A stretch of 64,000 nt of DNA from Nostoc sp. LEGE 06077 (GCF_015207705.1 NZ_JADEWI010000025.1:1-64000); one strand, 5' to 3'. Shown: positions 14,807 to 23,639, counted from the stretch's first letter. The notes: generated from the letters alone by a model not told the origin. Translations and numbers: made by a program.

Positions 14807-17572
14807 ATGGCGCGTCCTAGCTATGGTGAAGAAGTCGAAGCGCGGGTAAGAACACTTTTAGAAAAGTTTTTGGCTTATGCCAATGATGAGTTAGAAGACA
14901 GTGAACTTTATAAAATTGCTCTTAATTGGGAAACGCCACAGCAAGTAATAGTCAGAACACAGTTAAGAGTTCTGGCGAAACTTAGTGGTTTGACTAAAGA
15001 ACAAGTCCGAGAAGCATTAAAACGACTTGAGGATTTTTTAGGCATTCTGAAGGATGAGCGCGAACATGAGAAGGGTTCCGAAAACTGGCACTTTCGCCTG
15101 ATGCTTTGGCATGATAAAAGCGGCAAAGAAGGGAATTTGCAGAAATTTGATGCAGAATGGCAACGCCGACGAGAAGAATTACCCGGTGTGCAGCGTGAGA
15201 AAGGTAGGAAAACTCAACCCAAGCCTACCCGTTACGAAAATATTCCCTTGAGTGGGGTAGTGGAGTTTGTCGGACGTGAAGCGAAATTGCAAGAACTCCA
15301 TCAGTTGTTGCAGTCAAATCAACAGGTAGCGATCGCCGCTATTGCGGGGATGGGTGGAGTCGGAAAGACAGAGTTAGCTTTGCAATATGCCAATTCTCAC
15401 CGCGTGACTTATCAAGGCGGAATTTGTTGGTTATCCGCCGTGCAGGATGTGGGGTTACAACTGGTTCAGTTTGCTATGAATAAGCTGCAATTGAACATCC
15501 CAGATGATTTAGATTTAGTTGGGAGAGTCCAACACTGCCTGACAAAATGGACTGAAGGTGAGGTTTTACTGGTAATTGATAACGTCACTAACTATCGAGA
15601 AGAAGTTAGATGTTATTTAGAGTCTGTTCCTTCCCGGTTTAAGCAGTTAATTACCACGCGGGAAAAATTACAACCGCCGATAGTGCGATTAGATTTAGAT
15701 GTGCTGACACCACTAGCGGCAATGCAGTTATTAAAATCTATAGTTGGTAGAGAAAGGCTGCGGCGTGAGGCGTTAGTTGCGAGAAAGCTTTGTAAGTGGT
15801 TGGGATATTTGCCACTGGGTTTAGAATTAGTCGGGCGTTATTTGTTAGGGGATGAGGAATTATCCCTAGCAGAAATGCTGCAAGACTTGGAAACAGAGCG
15901 TTTGAAAAATCTTGCTTTAGTTGAAGTTCCCCAAGAAATGAAGACTGAATTGGGTGTTACGGCTGCTTTTGAGTTGAGTTGGCGACGGTTGCGAGAAAAT
16001 GCCCAACATTTAGGCTGTGTTTTGAGTTTATTTGCTTTAGCTCCAATTCCTTGGGAGTTGGTGGAGGGGATAACAATAAATAATGAGGCGCACAATTGGA
16101 AACAAGCCAGACGTGAGTTGTTACAGTTACATTTACTTCAGTCCAAAGGTGAGGGAATTTTTCAATTACATCCTCTGTTGCGGGAGTTTTTTAAAGATAA
16201 GCTTACAAGTTTAGAGCAGAAAGAGGAATTTAAGCGAAGCTTTTGCAGGGTAATGGTAGCAGTTGCTCAAGATATTCCTCAAAACCCTATACTTGAGCAA
16301 ATTAAGAATGTCGCCCCAGCAGTACCTCACTTAACAGAAGTAGCAAATCATCTCATTCAGTATGTCAGCGATGAAGATTTATTTTGGACTTTCATTGGCA
16401 ACGCTCGATTTTACGATGGTCAAGGATTATATACTCAGGCTGAACCTTGGTTTGAGCAGTGTCTAGAAATCACTAAAAAACGCTTGGGAGAGGAACATCT
16501 ATCTGTCGCCACTAGCCTCAACAACCTAGCAGAACTCCACCGTTCCCAAGGCAGATACAGCGAAGCAGAACCCTTTTACATCAAAGCTTTAGCACTGTGG
16601 CGCAAACTCCTGGGAGAAGAACATCCATCTGTCGCCACTAGCCTCAACAACTTAGCAGCACTCTACCATTCCCAAGGCAGATACAGCGAAGCCGAACCCC
16701 TTTACATCCAAGCTTTAGCACTGTGGCGCAAACTCCTAGGAGAAGAACATCCCGATGTTACCGCTAGCCTCAACAACTTAGCGGAACTCTACCGTTCCCA
16801 AGGCAGATACAGCGAAGCCGAACCCTTTTACATCAAAGCTTTAGCACTGTGGCGCAAACTCCTGGGAGAAGAACATCCCCATGTTGCCGCTAGCCTCAAC
16901 AACCTAGCTCTACTCTACCATTCCCAAGGCAGATACAGCGAAGCCGAACCCCTTTACCAACAAGCTTTAGCACTGTGTCGCAAACTCCTGGGAGAAGAAC
17001 ATCCCCATGTCGCACTTAGCCTCAACAACCTAGCGGGACTCTACGAATCCCAAGGCAGATACAGCGACGCTGAACTCCTTCACCAACAAGCTTTAGCACT
17101 GTGGCGCAAAATCCTGGGAGAAGAACATCCCGATGTCGCACTTAGCCTCAACAACTTAGCTCTACTCTACTCCTCCCAAGGGAAATACAACGAAGCCGAA
17201 CCCTTGTACATCCAAGCTTTGGTACTCAGACGCAAGCTCCTGGGTGAAGAACATCCAGATGTTGCTACTAGCCTCAACAACCTAGCAGCACTCTACCGTT
17301 CCCAAGGCAGATACAGCGAAGCCGAACGCCTTAACATTCAAGCTTTGGCACTGAGGCGCAAGCTGCTGGGAGATGAACATCCAGATGTTGCACAAAGTCT
17401 CAATAACCTAGCGGCACTCTACCGTGATCAAGGCAGATACAGCGAGGCTGAACCCTTGTACATACAAGCATTAGATATTTTTGAGCATCGGTTAGGCGCA
17501 AATCATCCTAATACTGTTGCTGTACGTCAAAGTTTAGAAGATTTACGCGATCGCCTCAACTCACAACAGTAA
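14807..17572 (+). CDS. NB-ARC / TPR STAND ATPase
   Basis: This 921-residue signal-transduction ATPase has three parts. Residues 1-130 form an alpha-helical N-terminal domain (LEKFLAYANDELEDSELYKI, later SENWHFRLMLWHDKSGKEGN) that I remember as common at the front of cyanobacterial NB-ARC and WD40 proteins. The NB-ARC core follows, with FVGREAKL, P-loop GMGGVGKTELALQY (Lys at about 187), Walker B EVLLVIDNV, the LITTRE sensor and the GLPL-like GYLPLGLELVGRYLL, then a winged-helix region. Eight 42-residue TPRs of kinesin-light-chain type fill about residues 560-895. STAND proteins oligomerise on ligand sensing through the repeats; several act in defence or programmed cell death, but no toxic effector domain is recognised here. 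A paralogue lies at 35651-38113. Confidence 0.9.
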   Translation: MARPSYGEEVEARVRTLLEKFLAYANDELEDSELYKIALNWETPQQVIVRTQLRVLAKLSGLTKEQVREALKRLEDFLGILKDEREHEKGSENWHFRLMLWHDKSGKEGNLQKFDAEWQRRREELPGVQREKGRKTQPKPTRYENIPLSGVVEFVGREAKLQELHQLLQSNQQVAIAAIAGMGGVGKTELALQYANSHRVTYQGGICWLSAVQDVGLQLVQFAMNKLQLNIPDDLDLVGRVQHCLTKWTEGEVLLVIDNVTNYREEVRCYLESVPSRFKQLITTREKLQPPIVRLDLDVLTPLAAMQLLKSIVGRERLRREALVARKLCKWLGYLPLGLELVGRYLLGDEELSLAEMLQDLETERLKNLALVEVPQEMKTELGVTAAFELSWRRLRENAQHLGCVLSLFALAPIPWELVEGITINNEAHNWKQARRELLQLHLLQSKGEGIFQLHPLLREFFKDKLTSLEQKEEFKRSFCRVMVAVAQDIPQNPILEQIKNVAPAVPHLTEVANHLIQYVSDEDLFWTFIGNARFYDGQGLYTQAEPWFEQCLEITKKRLGEEHLSVATSLNNLAELHRSQGRYSEAEPFYIKALALWRKLLGEEHPSVATSLNNLAALYHSQGRYSEAEPLYIQALALWRKLLGEEHPDVTASLNNLAELYRSQGRYSEAEPFYIKALALWRKLLGEEHPHVAASLNNLALLYHSQGRYSEAEPLYQQALALCRKLLGEEHPHVALSLNNLAGLYESQGRYSDAELLHQQALALWRKILGEEHPDVALSLNNLALLYSSQGKYNEAEPLYIQALVLRRKLLGEEHPDVATSLNNLAALYRSQGRYSEAERLNIQALALRRKLLGDEHPDVAQSLNNLAALYRDQGRYSEAEPLYIQALDIFEHRLGANHPNTVAVRQSLEDLRDRLNSQQ
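16484..17491 (+). repeat. eight tandem 126-bp TPR-coding units
   Basis: The units each start at the codons for LG(E/D)EH and have the common core SLNNLA-x-LY-x-SQGRYSEAEP. They are strongly similar at DNA level, with long identical runs between neighbouring units, so unit number can change by recombination or slippage. The last partial unit is LGANHPNT. Confidence 0.9.
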
Positions 17573-17627
17573 AATTCATGTTCCTAACCTCATCAATCAA
17601 GCTTTCATCTCCAAGTTTCGTGTTCAG

Positions 17628-17816
17628 AACGAGAACGTTCCTGTTTCAAACAAGAATGTTCCTGTTTCAAACAAGAATGTTCCTGTTTCAAACAAGAATG
17701 TTCCTGTTTCAAGTGAGAACGTTCTTGTTCTAAATGAGAATGTTCTTGTTCTAAACGAGAACGTTTCTGTTTTAAGTGAGAATGTTCGTGTTTAAAACGA
17801 GAACTTTCCTACTCTG
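17628..17816 (+). repeat. 21-bp minisatellite, nine units, downstream of the NB-ARC gene
   Basis: Nine units of the type AACAAGAATGTTCCTGTTTC(A) follow 55 bases after the NB-ARC stop. In one frame they read as heptads NENVPVS, NKNVPVS (three times), SENVLVL, NENVLVL and NENVSVL. That frame is +1 relative to the NB-ARC gene and stays open back through the end of the gene, with no start codon of its own. The same family lies downstream of the second NB-ARC gene (35377-35586) in the same orientation. Confidence 0.85.
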
Positions 17817-18055
17817 AGGTGGAATGATGGTGTTGTGAGGGCGATCGCTTGAGCTTTTTACTCGAAGTTTCGTGTTTGCAGGTGGAATGATGGTGTTGTG
17901 AAGGCGATGTCTGACGACAAGCTGCAAGCGTCTACGCTCTAGTTTAATTGTAGAATAATCAGATCAATAATGAATTAGTATAAACTTACCGATGAATCAA
18001 GAACTGACTCAAGCGTAGGCGTAGCCCGCCGCAGACATCGCCTGTTACAAAATTA
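17817..18055. repeat. inverted GC-rich repeat pair around an AT-rich spacer
   Basis: AGGCGATGTCTGACGACAAG (about 17901-17920), followed by GTCTACGCT, faces a complementary-type copy at about 18012-18048 (AAGCGTAGGCGTAGCCCGCC, then GCAGACATCGCCT). A related single copy precedes 43960-43995. GGTGGAATGATGGTGTTGTG occurs twice (17818 and 17881). There is no gene in the 480 bases between the NB-ARC stop and vapC. Confidence 0.6.
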
Positions 18056-18058
18056 GGA

Positions 18059-18454
18059 TTATTCAAATAAATTAAATCCGTTTTCGTTTTTCAACTTTTT
18101 GTCAAAAGTTGCTGTAGAAATACAACCAAAATTTTGAGCAACTGCACCAATTAAATAATCAGAAAAATCTGCTTTTCCCTGATTGAACTGTTGTAATGCT
18201 CGATAAATTACAGAGCGATTTTCCATCTCAAAAGTTGAACATTGCAGCATCAAAGCAATAGTGTTACTAATTTCTTCTCTACTAAATTGATAAGGCTTTC
18301 CTCGTAAAACCCAAACCAATTCACAAAGAACTATGTTAGCGACAAAACATTGCTCTCCTCCTTCGATAATTTCAGCAGCTTGTCGCCACTGCTGTTCATC
18401 ATCTTTGGTCAAATAGCGCACTAAAATATTTGTATCAACTGCAATCACTTGCAC
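18059..18454 (-). CDS. vapC: PIN-domain toxin, VapC type
   Basis: The 131-residue PIN-domain ribonuclease has the expected acidic metal-binding residues: D7 in AVDTNILVRYL, E45 in LCELVWVL, D96 and D99 in KADFSDYLIG, and D118 in ATFDKKL. Type II VapC toxins cleave tRNA or rRNA and are held inactive by a cognate antitoxin. Its start overlaps the end of the antitoxin gene by 20 bases, the usual operon arrangement. Nothing suggests inactivation. The specific RNA target is unknown. Confidence 0.9.
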   Translation of the reverse strand: MQVIAVDTNILVRYLTKDDEQQWRQAAEIIEGGEQCFVANIVLCELVWVLRGKPYQFSREEISNTIALMLQCSTFEMENRSVIYRALQQFNQGKADFSDYLIGAVAQNFGCISTATFDKKLKNENGFNLFE

Positions 18455-18683
18455 CTTCTTGAATTGCTGTTTCCATTTCTTCTAAAGTTGCACTTTTCAT
18501 CCTTGGGCGCTGTAAAATCCCGGATAAACTTTGCACCGAAACATTAAGGGGAATCAATTTCACTGTGCCATTTTCATCAATAATAAAATCAACTTTGCTA
18601 CCTATATCAAGATTAAGATAATCCCTAATTTCTTGAGGAATAGTGACTTGTCCTTTGGAGGTAACTTTGGAACTAGACATCAT
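18435..18683 (-). CDS. vapB: AbrB/MazE-type antitoxin of the VapBC pair
   Basis: The 82-residue protein has an N-terminal swapped-hairpin AbrB DNA-binding domain (SKVTSKGQVTIPQEIRDYLN and GSKVDFIIDENGTVKLIP). Its C-terminal tail (LSGILQRPRMKSATLEEMET) probably wraps the toxin. Such antitoxins autorepress their operon. Two adjacent ATG codons (18683 and 18680) can start it; AAGGA lies just upstream. It is translationally coupled to the toxin gene. Confidence 0.88.
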   Translation of the reverse strand: MMSSSKVTSKGQVTIPQEIRDYLNLDIGSKVDFIIDENGTVKLIPLNVSVQSLSGILQRPRMKSATLEEMETAIQEGASDCS

Positions 18684-18846
18684 GCAAATTCCTTACATAC
18701 ACTCTTAATTTTTATATGATAACGAAAATCAGCGATCGCACTCCAATACTAATTTCTCAGCAATCAGCGCTAGTAAATAGACTCTTTTTTTACTCGATTT
18801 ACTGAACAAGTGCTAAAATCCTCAGATGGACAGTTAGGATACCCCA

Positions 18847-20283
18847 ATGCCAGTTGTAGCTAACGCAATCAAATTTGGTACAGATGGCTGGCGAGGCGTA
18901 ATTGGTGAAGAATTCACCTTTGAACGTCTTGCTCTGGTAGCGCCAGTAGCCGCTCAAGTCTTATATGATACTTATTACTCTACAGTTGGTAGCCGGACTA
19001 TCATAGTCGGTTACGATCGCCGTTTTATGGCGGAAGACTTCGCTCGTGCTGTTGCTGATGCTGTTACCGCCGTCGGATTTGATGTTTTGCTGAGTGAATC
19101 ATTCGCCCCAACTCCGGCTTTTAGCTGGGCTGCAAAACAACTTAATGCTTTGGGGGCGTTAGTAATTACAGCTAGTCATAATCCTGGTTCATATTTAGGA
19201 TTAAAAGTCAAGGGATATTTTGGTGGTTCGGTATCACCAGAAGTTACCAAAGATATCGAAGCATCATTATCGCAGGGAGTCGAGAAAGCAGCGACTCCTG
19301 GAAAGTTAGAAAAATTTGATCCTTGGCCTAGTTACACCAAAGGGCTAGAAGGTAAAGTTGATATTACCAAAATTCGAGGAGCGATCGCCTCTGGTAATCT
19401 GACGGTATTCGCTGATGTGATGCACGGTGCAGCAGCAGGCGGACTAGCAAGATTATTAGGTGATCAAGTCAAAGAAATCAACAGCAACCGTGACCCGTTA
19501 TTTGGTGGCGGTGCGCCGGAACCATTACCAAAATATCTTTCTGGCTTATTTGAAGTTATTAAAAGTCACAAACAAACTAATCCATCTGGTTTAACGGTTG
19601 GTTTAGTATTTGATGGAGATTGCGATCGCATTGCCGCAGTAGATCAAGACGCTAACTTCTTAAGTTCGCAGATATTAATCCCCATATTAATTGACCACTT
19701 AACTTTGCGCCGTGGTTTTACAGGGGAAATCATTAAAACTGTCAGCGGTTCTGATTTGATTCCCCGTGTGGCAGCATTACACAATTTATCATTGTTTGAA
19801 ACACCAGTCGGGTACAAATACATTGCCGATAGAATGTTAGTCGCCCAAGTATTACTGGGTGGCGAAGAATCCGGTGGTATTGGCTACGGTAGTCATATTC
19901 CCGAAAGAGATGCGCTACTTTCAGCATTGTATGTATTAGAAGCAGTTGTTGAATCTGGGCGAGATTTGGGGGAATATTATTCCTACTTGCAACAACAAGC
20001 AAATTTTAGTTCCGCCTACGATCGCATTGATTTACCCTTAGCTAGTATGGAAGTGCGATCGCGTCTTTTACAACAACTGCAAACCCAACCATTAACAGAA
20101 ATTGCGGGTAAAGTAGTCACTGATTGTCAAACAATCGACGGTTATAAATTCCGCCTTGCAGACAACAGTTGGTTAATGATTCGTTTTAGCGGTACTGAAC
20201 CAGTTTTGCGCCTCTACTGTGAAGCCGCAACCATCGAGGAAGTACATCAAACCCTTGATTGGGCGAGACAGTGGGCAGAATAA
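18847..20283 (+). CDS. phosphoglucomutase / phosphomannomutase family protein
   Basis: This 478-residue alpha-D-phosphohexomutase has four domains. Seen are the N-terminal FGTDGWRGVIGEEFT, the catalytic phosphoserine loop TASHNPGSYLGLKVK, the Mg2+-binding loop FDGDCDRIAAVD, the sugar-binding loop GGEESGGIGYG, and the phosphate-binding RFSGTEPVLRLYCEA near the C-terminus. It interconverts hexose 1- and 6-phosphates for glycogen, cell-wall or nucleotide-sugar synthesis. Whether glucose, mannose or glucosamine is preferred cannot be decided here. rdgB follows after 75 bases of repeat sequence. Confidence 0.92.
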   Translation: MPVVANAIKFGTDGWRGVIGEEFTFERLALVAPVAAQVLYDTYYSTVGSRTIIVGYDRRFMAEDFARAVADAVTAVGFDVLLSESFAPTPAFSWAAKQLNALGALVITASHNPGSYLGLKVKGYFGGSVSPEVTKDIEASLSQGVEKAATPGKLEKFDPWPSYTKGLEGKVDITKIRGAIASGNLTVFADVMHGAAAGGLARLLGDQVKEINSNRDPLFGGGAPEPLPKYLSGLFEVIKSHKQTNPSGLTVGLVFDGDCDRIAAVDQDANFLSSQILIPILIDHLTLRRGFTGEIIKTVSGSDLIPRVAALHNLSLFETPVGYKYIADRMLVAQVLLGGEESGGIGYGSHIPERDALLSALYVLEAVVESGRDLGEYYSYLQQQANFSSAYDRIDLPLASMEVRSRLLQQLQTQPLTEIAGKVVTDCQTIDGYKFRLADNSWLMIRFSGTEPVLRLYCEAATIEEVHQTLDWARQWAE

Positions 20284-20287
20284 TATC

Positions 20288-20355
20288 AGTGAACAGTTAT
20301 CAGTTGTCAGTTATCACGTTTAATTGTTAACTGTTAACTGTTAACTGTTGACTGA
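20288..20355. repeat. heptamer repeats (CAGTTAT / TTAACTG) in a short intergenic gap
   Basis: ATCAGTTGTCAGTTATCA faces TTGTTAACTGTTAACTGTTAACTGTT-like units, so inverted heptamers can form a hairpin between the mutase and rdgB genes. It is of the same class as the repeats at 26863-26922 and 52660-52700. Confidence 0.6.
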
Positions 20356-20358
20356 AAT

Positions 20359-20943
20359 ATGACCAAATTACTCGTAGTCGCTACAAGCAATGCAGGTAAG
20401 TTGCGGGAAATGCAAGCTTATCTGGCTAATTCTGGTTGGGAATTAACGCTGAAACCAGAAGAACTAGAAGTTGAAGAAACAGGTGAAACCTTTGCAGCCA
20501 ACGCTTGTTTAAAAGCCTCAGAAGTCGCCAAAGCTACAGGAGAATGGGCGATCGCCGATGATTCTGGTTTAGAGGTAGATGCTTTGAATGGTATACCAGG
20601 AGTATATTCGGCGCGTTATGGCAAAACCGACGCAGAGCGAATTTCTCGGTTATTAACAGAATTAGGTAATGAAAGTAACAGACAAGCACAATTTGTCTGT
20701 GCAGTTGCGATCGCCCGTCCTGATGGTGAAATAGTTTTACAATGCGAAGGGATTTGTCGAGGGGAAATTCTTCATGCAGCCCGTGGTGATGGTGGTTTCG
20801 GCTATGATCCTGTGTTCTACGTTCCCGAAAAGCAGTTAACCTTTGCTCAAATGTCACCAGAGGTAAAAAAATCAGTTAGCCATCGTGGTAATGCGTTTGC
20901 AGTGTTAATCCCACAACTGAGTACAATACTGAGTGCTGAGTAA
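20359..20943 (+). CDS. rdgB: XTP/dITP diphosphohydrolase (RdgB/HAM1)
   Basis: This house-cleaning enzyme hydrolyses dITP, ITP and XTP to monophosphates, keeping deaminated purines out of DNA. The 194-residue protein shows LVVATSNAGKLREMQAYL, the catalytic DDSGLEVDALNGIPGVYSAR block, the GEILHAARGDGGFGYDPVFY loop and the C-terminal SHRGNA substrate motif. The length is normal. It starts at 20359, directly after a heptamer repeat patch, with no clear ribosome binding site. Confidence 0.95.
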   Translation: MTKLLVVATSNAGKLREMQAYLANSGWELTLKPEELEVEETGETFAANACLKASEVAKATGEWAIADDSGLEVDALNGIPGVYSARYGKTDAERISRLLTELGNESNRQAQFVCAVAIARPDGEIVLQCEGICRGEILHAARGDGGFGYDPVFYVPEKQLTFAQMSPEVKKSVSHRGNAFAVLIPQLSTILSAE

Positions 20944-20995
20944 AGTTTCGACTTTCTATTCTTATTGACTTAGCAATTACCATTTACAAATTACT

Positions 20996-21466
20996 ATGGC
21001 TATAGCGATCGCACTCAATACAGACTCAATTAATACCTTAGATTTGTCCCCCGCTTTAACGGTAATTGAACCACTGCTGCAAGAGGGAGTCGCTGCCTAT
21101 GAACAGCAATTAAGCTTTGATATTGATTATCCTCTCGAAGCTGGAGATCCCCGCGAACTTTCCGAAATTCCAGAGTTGCGGCTGTGGTTTATTCGCTTAG
21201 ATGCTAAATATCCTTGGCTACCTTTTTTACTCGATTGGAAAGCCGGGGAATTAGCCCGTTACACCGCCATGCTTGTACCACATCAATTCAGCACTAAAGA
21301 AGGCATTCAATATAATCCTGAAGCATTAGAAATATTTTTAATGCACAAAATATTTGTTTTAACTGATTGGTTAAAACAACAAGAAATCCCCAGTTCAGCG
21401 CGGCTCAAATCTATGGCGCAAATACTGGGTTATGAATTAGATGATGGCTTTTTTGAAATGTTTTAA
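20996..21466 (+). CDS. crr6: CRR6-type NDH-1 (NdhI) maturation factor, DUF1817
   Basis: The 156-residue soluble protein carries the block I associate with CRR6/DUF1817: DIDYPLEAGDPRELSEIPEL, RLWFIRLDAKYPWLPFLLDW, KAGELARYTAMLVPHQFS and EALEIFLMHKIFVLTDWLK. In plants CRR6 is needed for assembly of the NdhI subunit into the photosynthetic NDH complex, and cyanobacterial homologues act in NDH-1 assembly. This is one of the genes that mark the host as an oxygenic phototroph. The family call is from memory, without a search. Confidence 0.8.
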   Translation: MAIAIALNTDSINTLDLSPALTVIEPLLQEGVAAYEQQLSFDIDYPLEAGDPRELSEIPELRLWFIRLDAKYPWLPFLLDWKAGELARYTAMLVPHQFSTKEGIQYNPEALEIFLMHKIFVLTDWLKQQEIPSSARLKSMAQILGYELDDGFFEMF

Positions 21467-21546
21467 ATAATAGTTTACAGGCGAATTTTGCTGTTCGCTT
21501 GTAAACATAAGATTATTTTATTTACCGTTTGAAATAGCAAAAATGA

Positions 21547-22467
21547 ATGACTCGATTTATTCATGACCAATTTGCCAAAGACTATCTAGAAGAACTCCTG
21601 AAAACTTATGGGACAGTAGAAGCACCGAGGAGAGTAGCCGGAGAAGTACGAGAAATTGATGTTTTATTTTCTCCGACAATCCAAGAAAACTCAAATTTAG
21701 AATTACTAGGACTATTAGGGCGGTTAGCTGTTACTCCTGCTCTTTTTGAACCGTTTCGTAATGCAGCATCAAAAGAAGAAATTTGTGATTGCCTTTTGAA
21801 ACTACTAGAAGTGAGAGGAGAAATTCAAAGAGAAGCAAACCGGAATAGAACCCCGATTCAAGAATCGCAAATTCCCAAATTATGGATTCTCACACCAACT
21901 GCATCTGCATCACTACTGTCGGGCTTTGGTGCCACTCAACAATTAGAATGGTTATCAGGAGTACATTTTTTACCAGAATACTTGCGAACAGCGATCGTGG
22001 CTATTCATCAATTACCGCGTACTCAAGAAACTCTATGGTTAAGGATTCTTGGTCGAGGAAAAGTGCAGAAACAAGCAATTGATGAATTAGAAACGCTACC
22101 ATCAAATCATCCATTTCGCAGAGCAACGTTAGAATTGCTGTACAACTTGCAGCAAAACTTAGTAATATCCCCAACTCCAGAAGAAGATGATAGGGAATTA
22201 ATTATGCGACTTACACCGTTGTATCAACAAGATAAAGAACAAGTTAGACAAGAAGGGCGACAAGAAGGGCGACAAGAAGGGCGACAAGAGGGAATTAAAC
22301 AAGGAGAACGCCTTGTGGTAGAAAATTTACTCCAAGTGCGCTTTGGCTCAGTAGACGATGATTTGCAAGCAATTATTGAACAAGTATTAGCTTTATCGCC
22401 AGCCGAATTCACTCCTTTACTTATGCAATTATCACGAGAGGAATTAATTGCTAGATTTAGTAGATAA
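21547..22467 (+). CDS. Rpn/PD-(D/E)XK-related protein with DUF4351-like C-terminus
   Basis: The 306-residue protein starts with FIHDQFAKDYLEELLKTYGT and EVREIDVLF, the N-terminus of a large cyanobacterial family of putative transposase-related PD-(D/E)XK nucleases. The middle is helical. An Arg/Gln/Glu/Gly segment encoded by four 12-bp DNA repeats (22246-22293) forms a charged helix, and the end (VVENLLQVRFGSVDDDLQAI, LSREELIARF) matches the DUF4351 type. The nuclease centre looks incomplete: D40 of EIDVLF is present, but I do not see a clear E-x-K. It may be a non-catalytic relative. A terminator follows the stop. Confidence 0.7.
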   Translation: MTRFIHDQFAKDYLEELLKTYGTVEAPRRVAGEVREIDVLFSPTIQENSNLELLGLLGRLAVTPALFEPFRNAASKEEICDCLLKLLEVRGEIQREANRNRTPIQESQIPKLWILTPTASASLLSGFGATQQLEWLSGVHFLPEYLRTAIVAIHQLPRTQETLWLRILGRGKVQKQAIDELETLPSNHPFRRATLELLYNLQQNLVISPTPEEDDRELIMRLTPLYQQDKEQVRQEGRQEGRQEGRQEGIKQGERLVVENLLQVRFGSVDDDLQAIIEQVLALSPAEFTPLLMQLSREELIARFSR

Positions 22468-22481
22468 TATTGATAAATAAA

Positions 22482-22535
22482 AATGGTGTGGTGCTGACAC
22501 TGGTTAGTCAGGTTTCACCACACCATTTTATTTTG
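22482..22535. terminator. strong hairpin terminator between convergent genes
   Basis: AATGGTGTGGTG (22482-22493) pairs perfectly over 12 bases with CACCACACCATT (22516-22527), followed by TTATTTTG. It lies 15 bases after the Rpn-family stop and about 100 bases from the 3' end of the opposing glycosyltransferase gene. Confidence 0.8.
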
Positions 22536-22634
22536 TAGAATCGCTGATTATAGCAATTTAAAAAACGATCGCAACAAATAGATTTACAAAATCCAGGCGC
22601 AGAAGAAGATTCTCCATCTAAAATCCCAAATGGA

Positions 22635-23594
22635 TCAGCCGCCCCAAATTTTTTCAGAAACGGTTTTAGGCGAAATATCTGCCACTTTCCCAGTTGGGGA
22701 TTTAATGGCGAGGAATTTTTCACTTTTTGGTAACAACTTCCCTGGATCTGAGGAGCCAAGTAGAGCGATGGTATAAGTCTGGGCTGCGATGCTCAACTGT
22801 AATGCTGCACTTTCGGTAGACAGCATTAAGTTTGCGCCAGCAATCATCGCTGTCAACTTACCTGCATTATCAGGAGATGTTACCTTAATTTCTGGACAGG
22901 ATGCCCGGAGCGATCGCACAAATGTTTCATCATCCGCACCTTGAATCACAACTACAGGCATATCTGGTTGCTTCAGGTGAAACTCTTGAATGATCGGCTG
23001 CCAATTCGCAACAGGATAGATTTTATCAGCATCTTTAGCTCGTAAGGCTGAATCAACACCTCCATAAATCAAGACGTAGCCTGTTTCATTCACCCCCAGA
23101 CGTTTTTGTTCAATTTGTGACCATTCAATATCTGGTTTTGGGACATTTACCGCTAACTCTGGCAAAGGTGTAGTCAGACCTAATGGTTTGAGCAATTCGT
23201 GATACGCCGCCGCTACGTATTGGGATGGATTAAACGGCACGGTATGAGTCAGAAAAGCTGCTCCTTTGCCTTTAAAGCCAACACGCATGGGAATCCCTGT
23301 TAACCAGAGCATCAGTCCCACTAACCAGCTTTGCCCAAAAGCAATGGCGACATCATATTCGCGATCGCGAATTGTGCCTACCAAGTTACCCCAATCTGCT
23401 AGACTGTTGCGATCTTTATAATCAAAGGTCAGTACCTCGTGAACAGACTTGCTCACCCGGTAGGCAGCCTTTGACTGGGGTTCCGTAACGACATCTATTT
23501 TGGCGTTGGGATAATAACGCTTCAAATCATCTAGAGTCGGAAAGAAGAGAATTTGGTCGCCAATTCCGCCAGGTACAAGGGCTACTACTCGCAT
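22635..23594 (-). CDS. glycosyltransferase family 9 (heptosyltransferase-like)
   Basis: The 319-residue GT-B protein begins RVVALVPGGIGDQILFFPTL, the nucleotide-sugar-family GDxI motif of ADP-heptose:LPS heptosyltransferases. It also has YVLIYGGVDSALRAKDAD, VVVIQGADDE and the C-terminal GANLMLSTESAALQLSIAAQ acceptor/donor loop. GT9 enzymes transfer heptose or related sugars to lipopolysaccharide or exopolysaccharide. No partner glycan gene is adjacent, so the acceptor cannot be named. The start at the ATG (MRVVALVPGG) is standard. Confidence 0.85.
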   Translation of the reverse strand: MRVVALVPGGIGDQILFFPTLDDLKRYYPNAKIDVVTEPQSKAAYRVSKSVHEVLTFDYKDRNSLADWGNLVGTIRDREYDVAIAFGQSWLVGLMLWLTGIPMRVGFKGKGAAFLTHTVPFNPSQYVAAAYHELLKPLGLTTPLPELAVNVPKPDIEWSQIEQKRLGVNETGYVLIYGGVDSALRAKDADKIYPVANWQPIIQEFHLKQPDMPVVVIQGADDETFVRSLRASCPEIKVTSPDNAGKLTAMIAGANLMLSTESAALQLSIAAQTYTIALLGSSDPGKLLPKSEKFLAIKSPTGKVADISPKTVSEKIWGG

Positions 23595-23639
23595 AATAAT
23601 TATTGACGCTTACTCGCTCCTTATTTTAGGGGAATATAG

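Noticed and set aside
14807-17572. NB-ARC gene and neighbours as a defence island
   Set aside because: Only a VapBC pair lies nearby; no recognisable effector, restriction, CBASS or retron gene supports a defence island, so this was not claimed.
17628-17816. Possible CRISPR array
   Set aside because: Units are contiguous 21-mers without spacers, and no cas genes are present. The heptamer arrays elsewhere also lack spacers.
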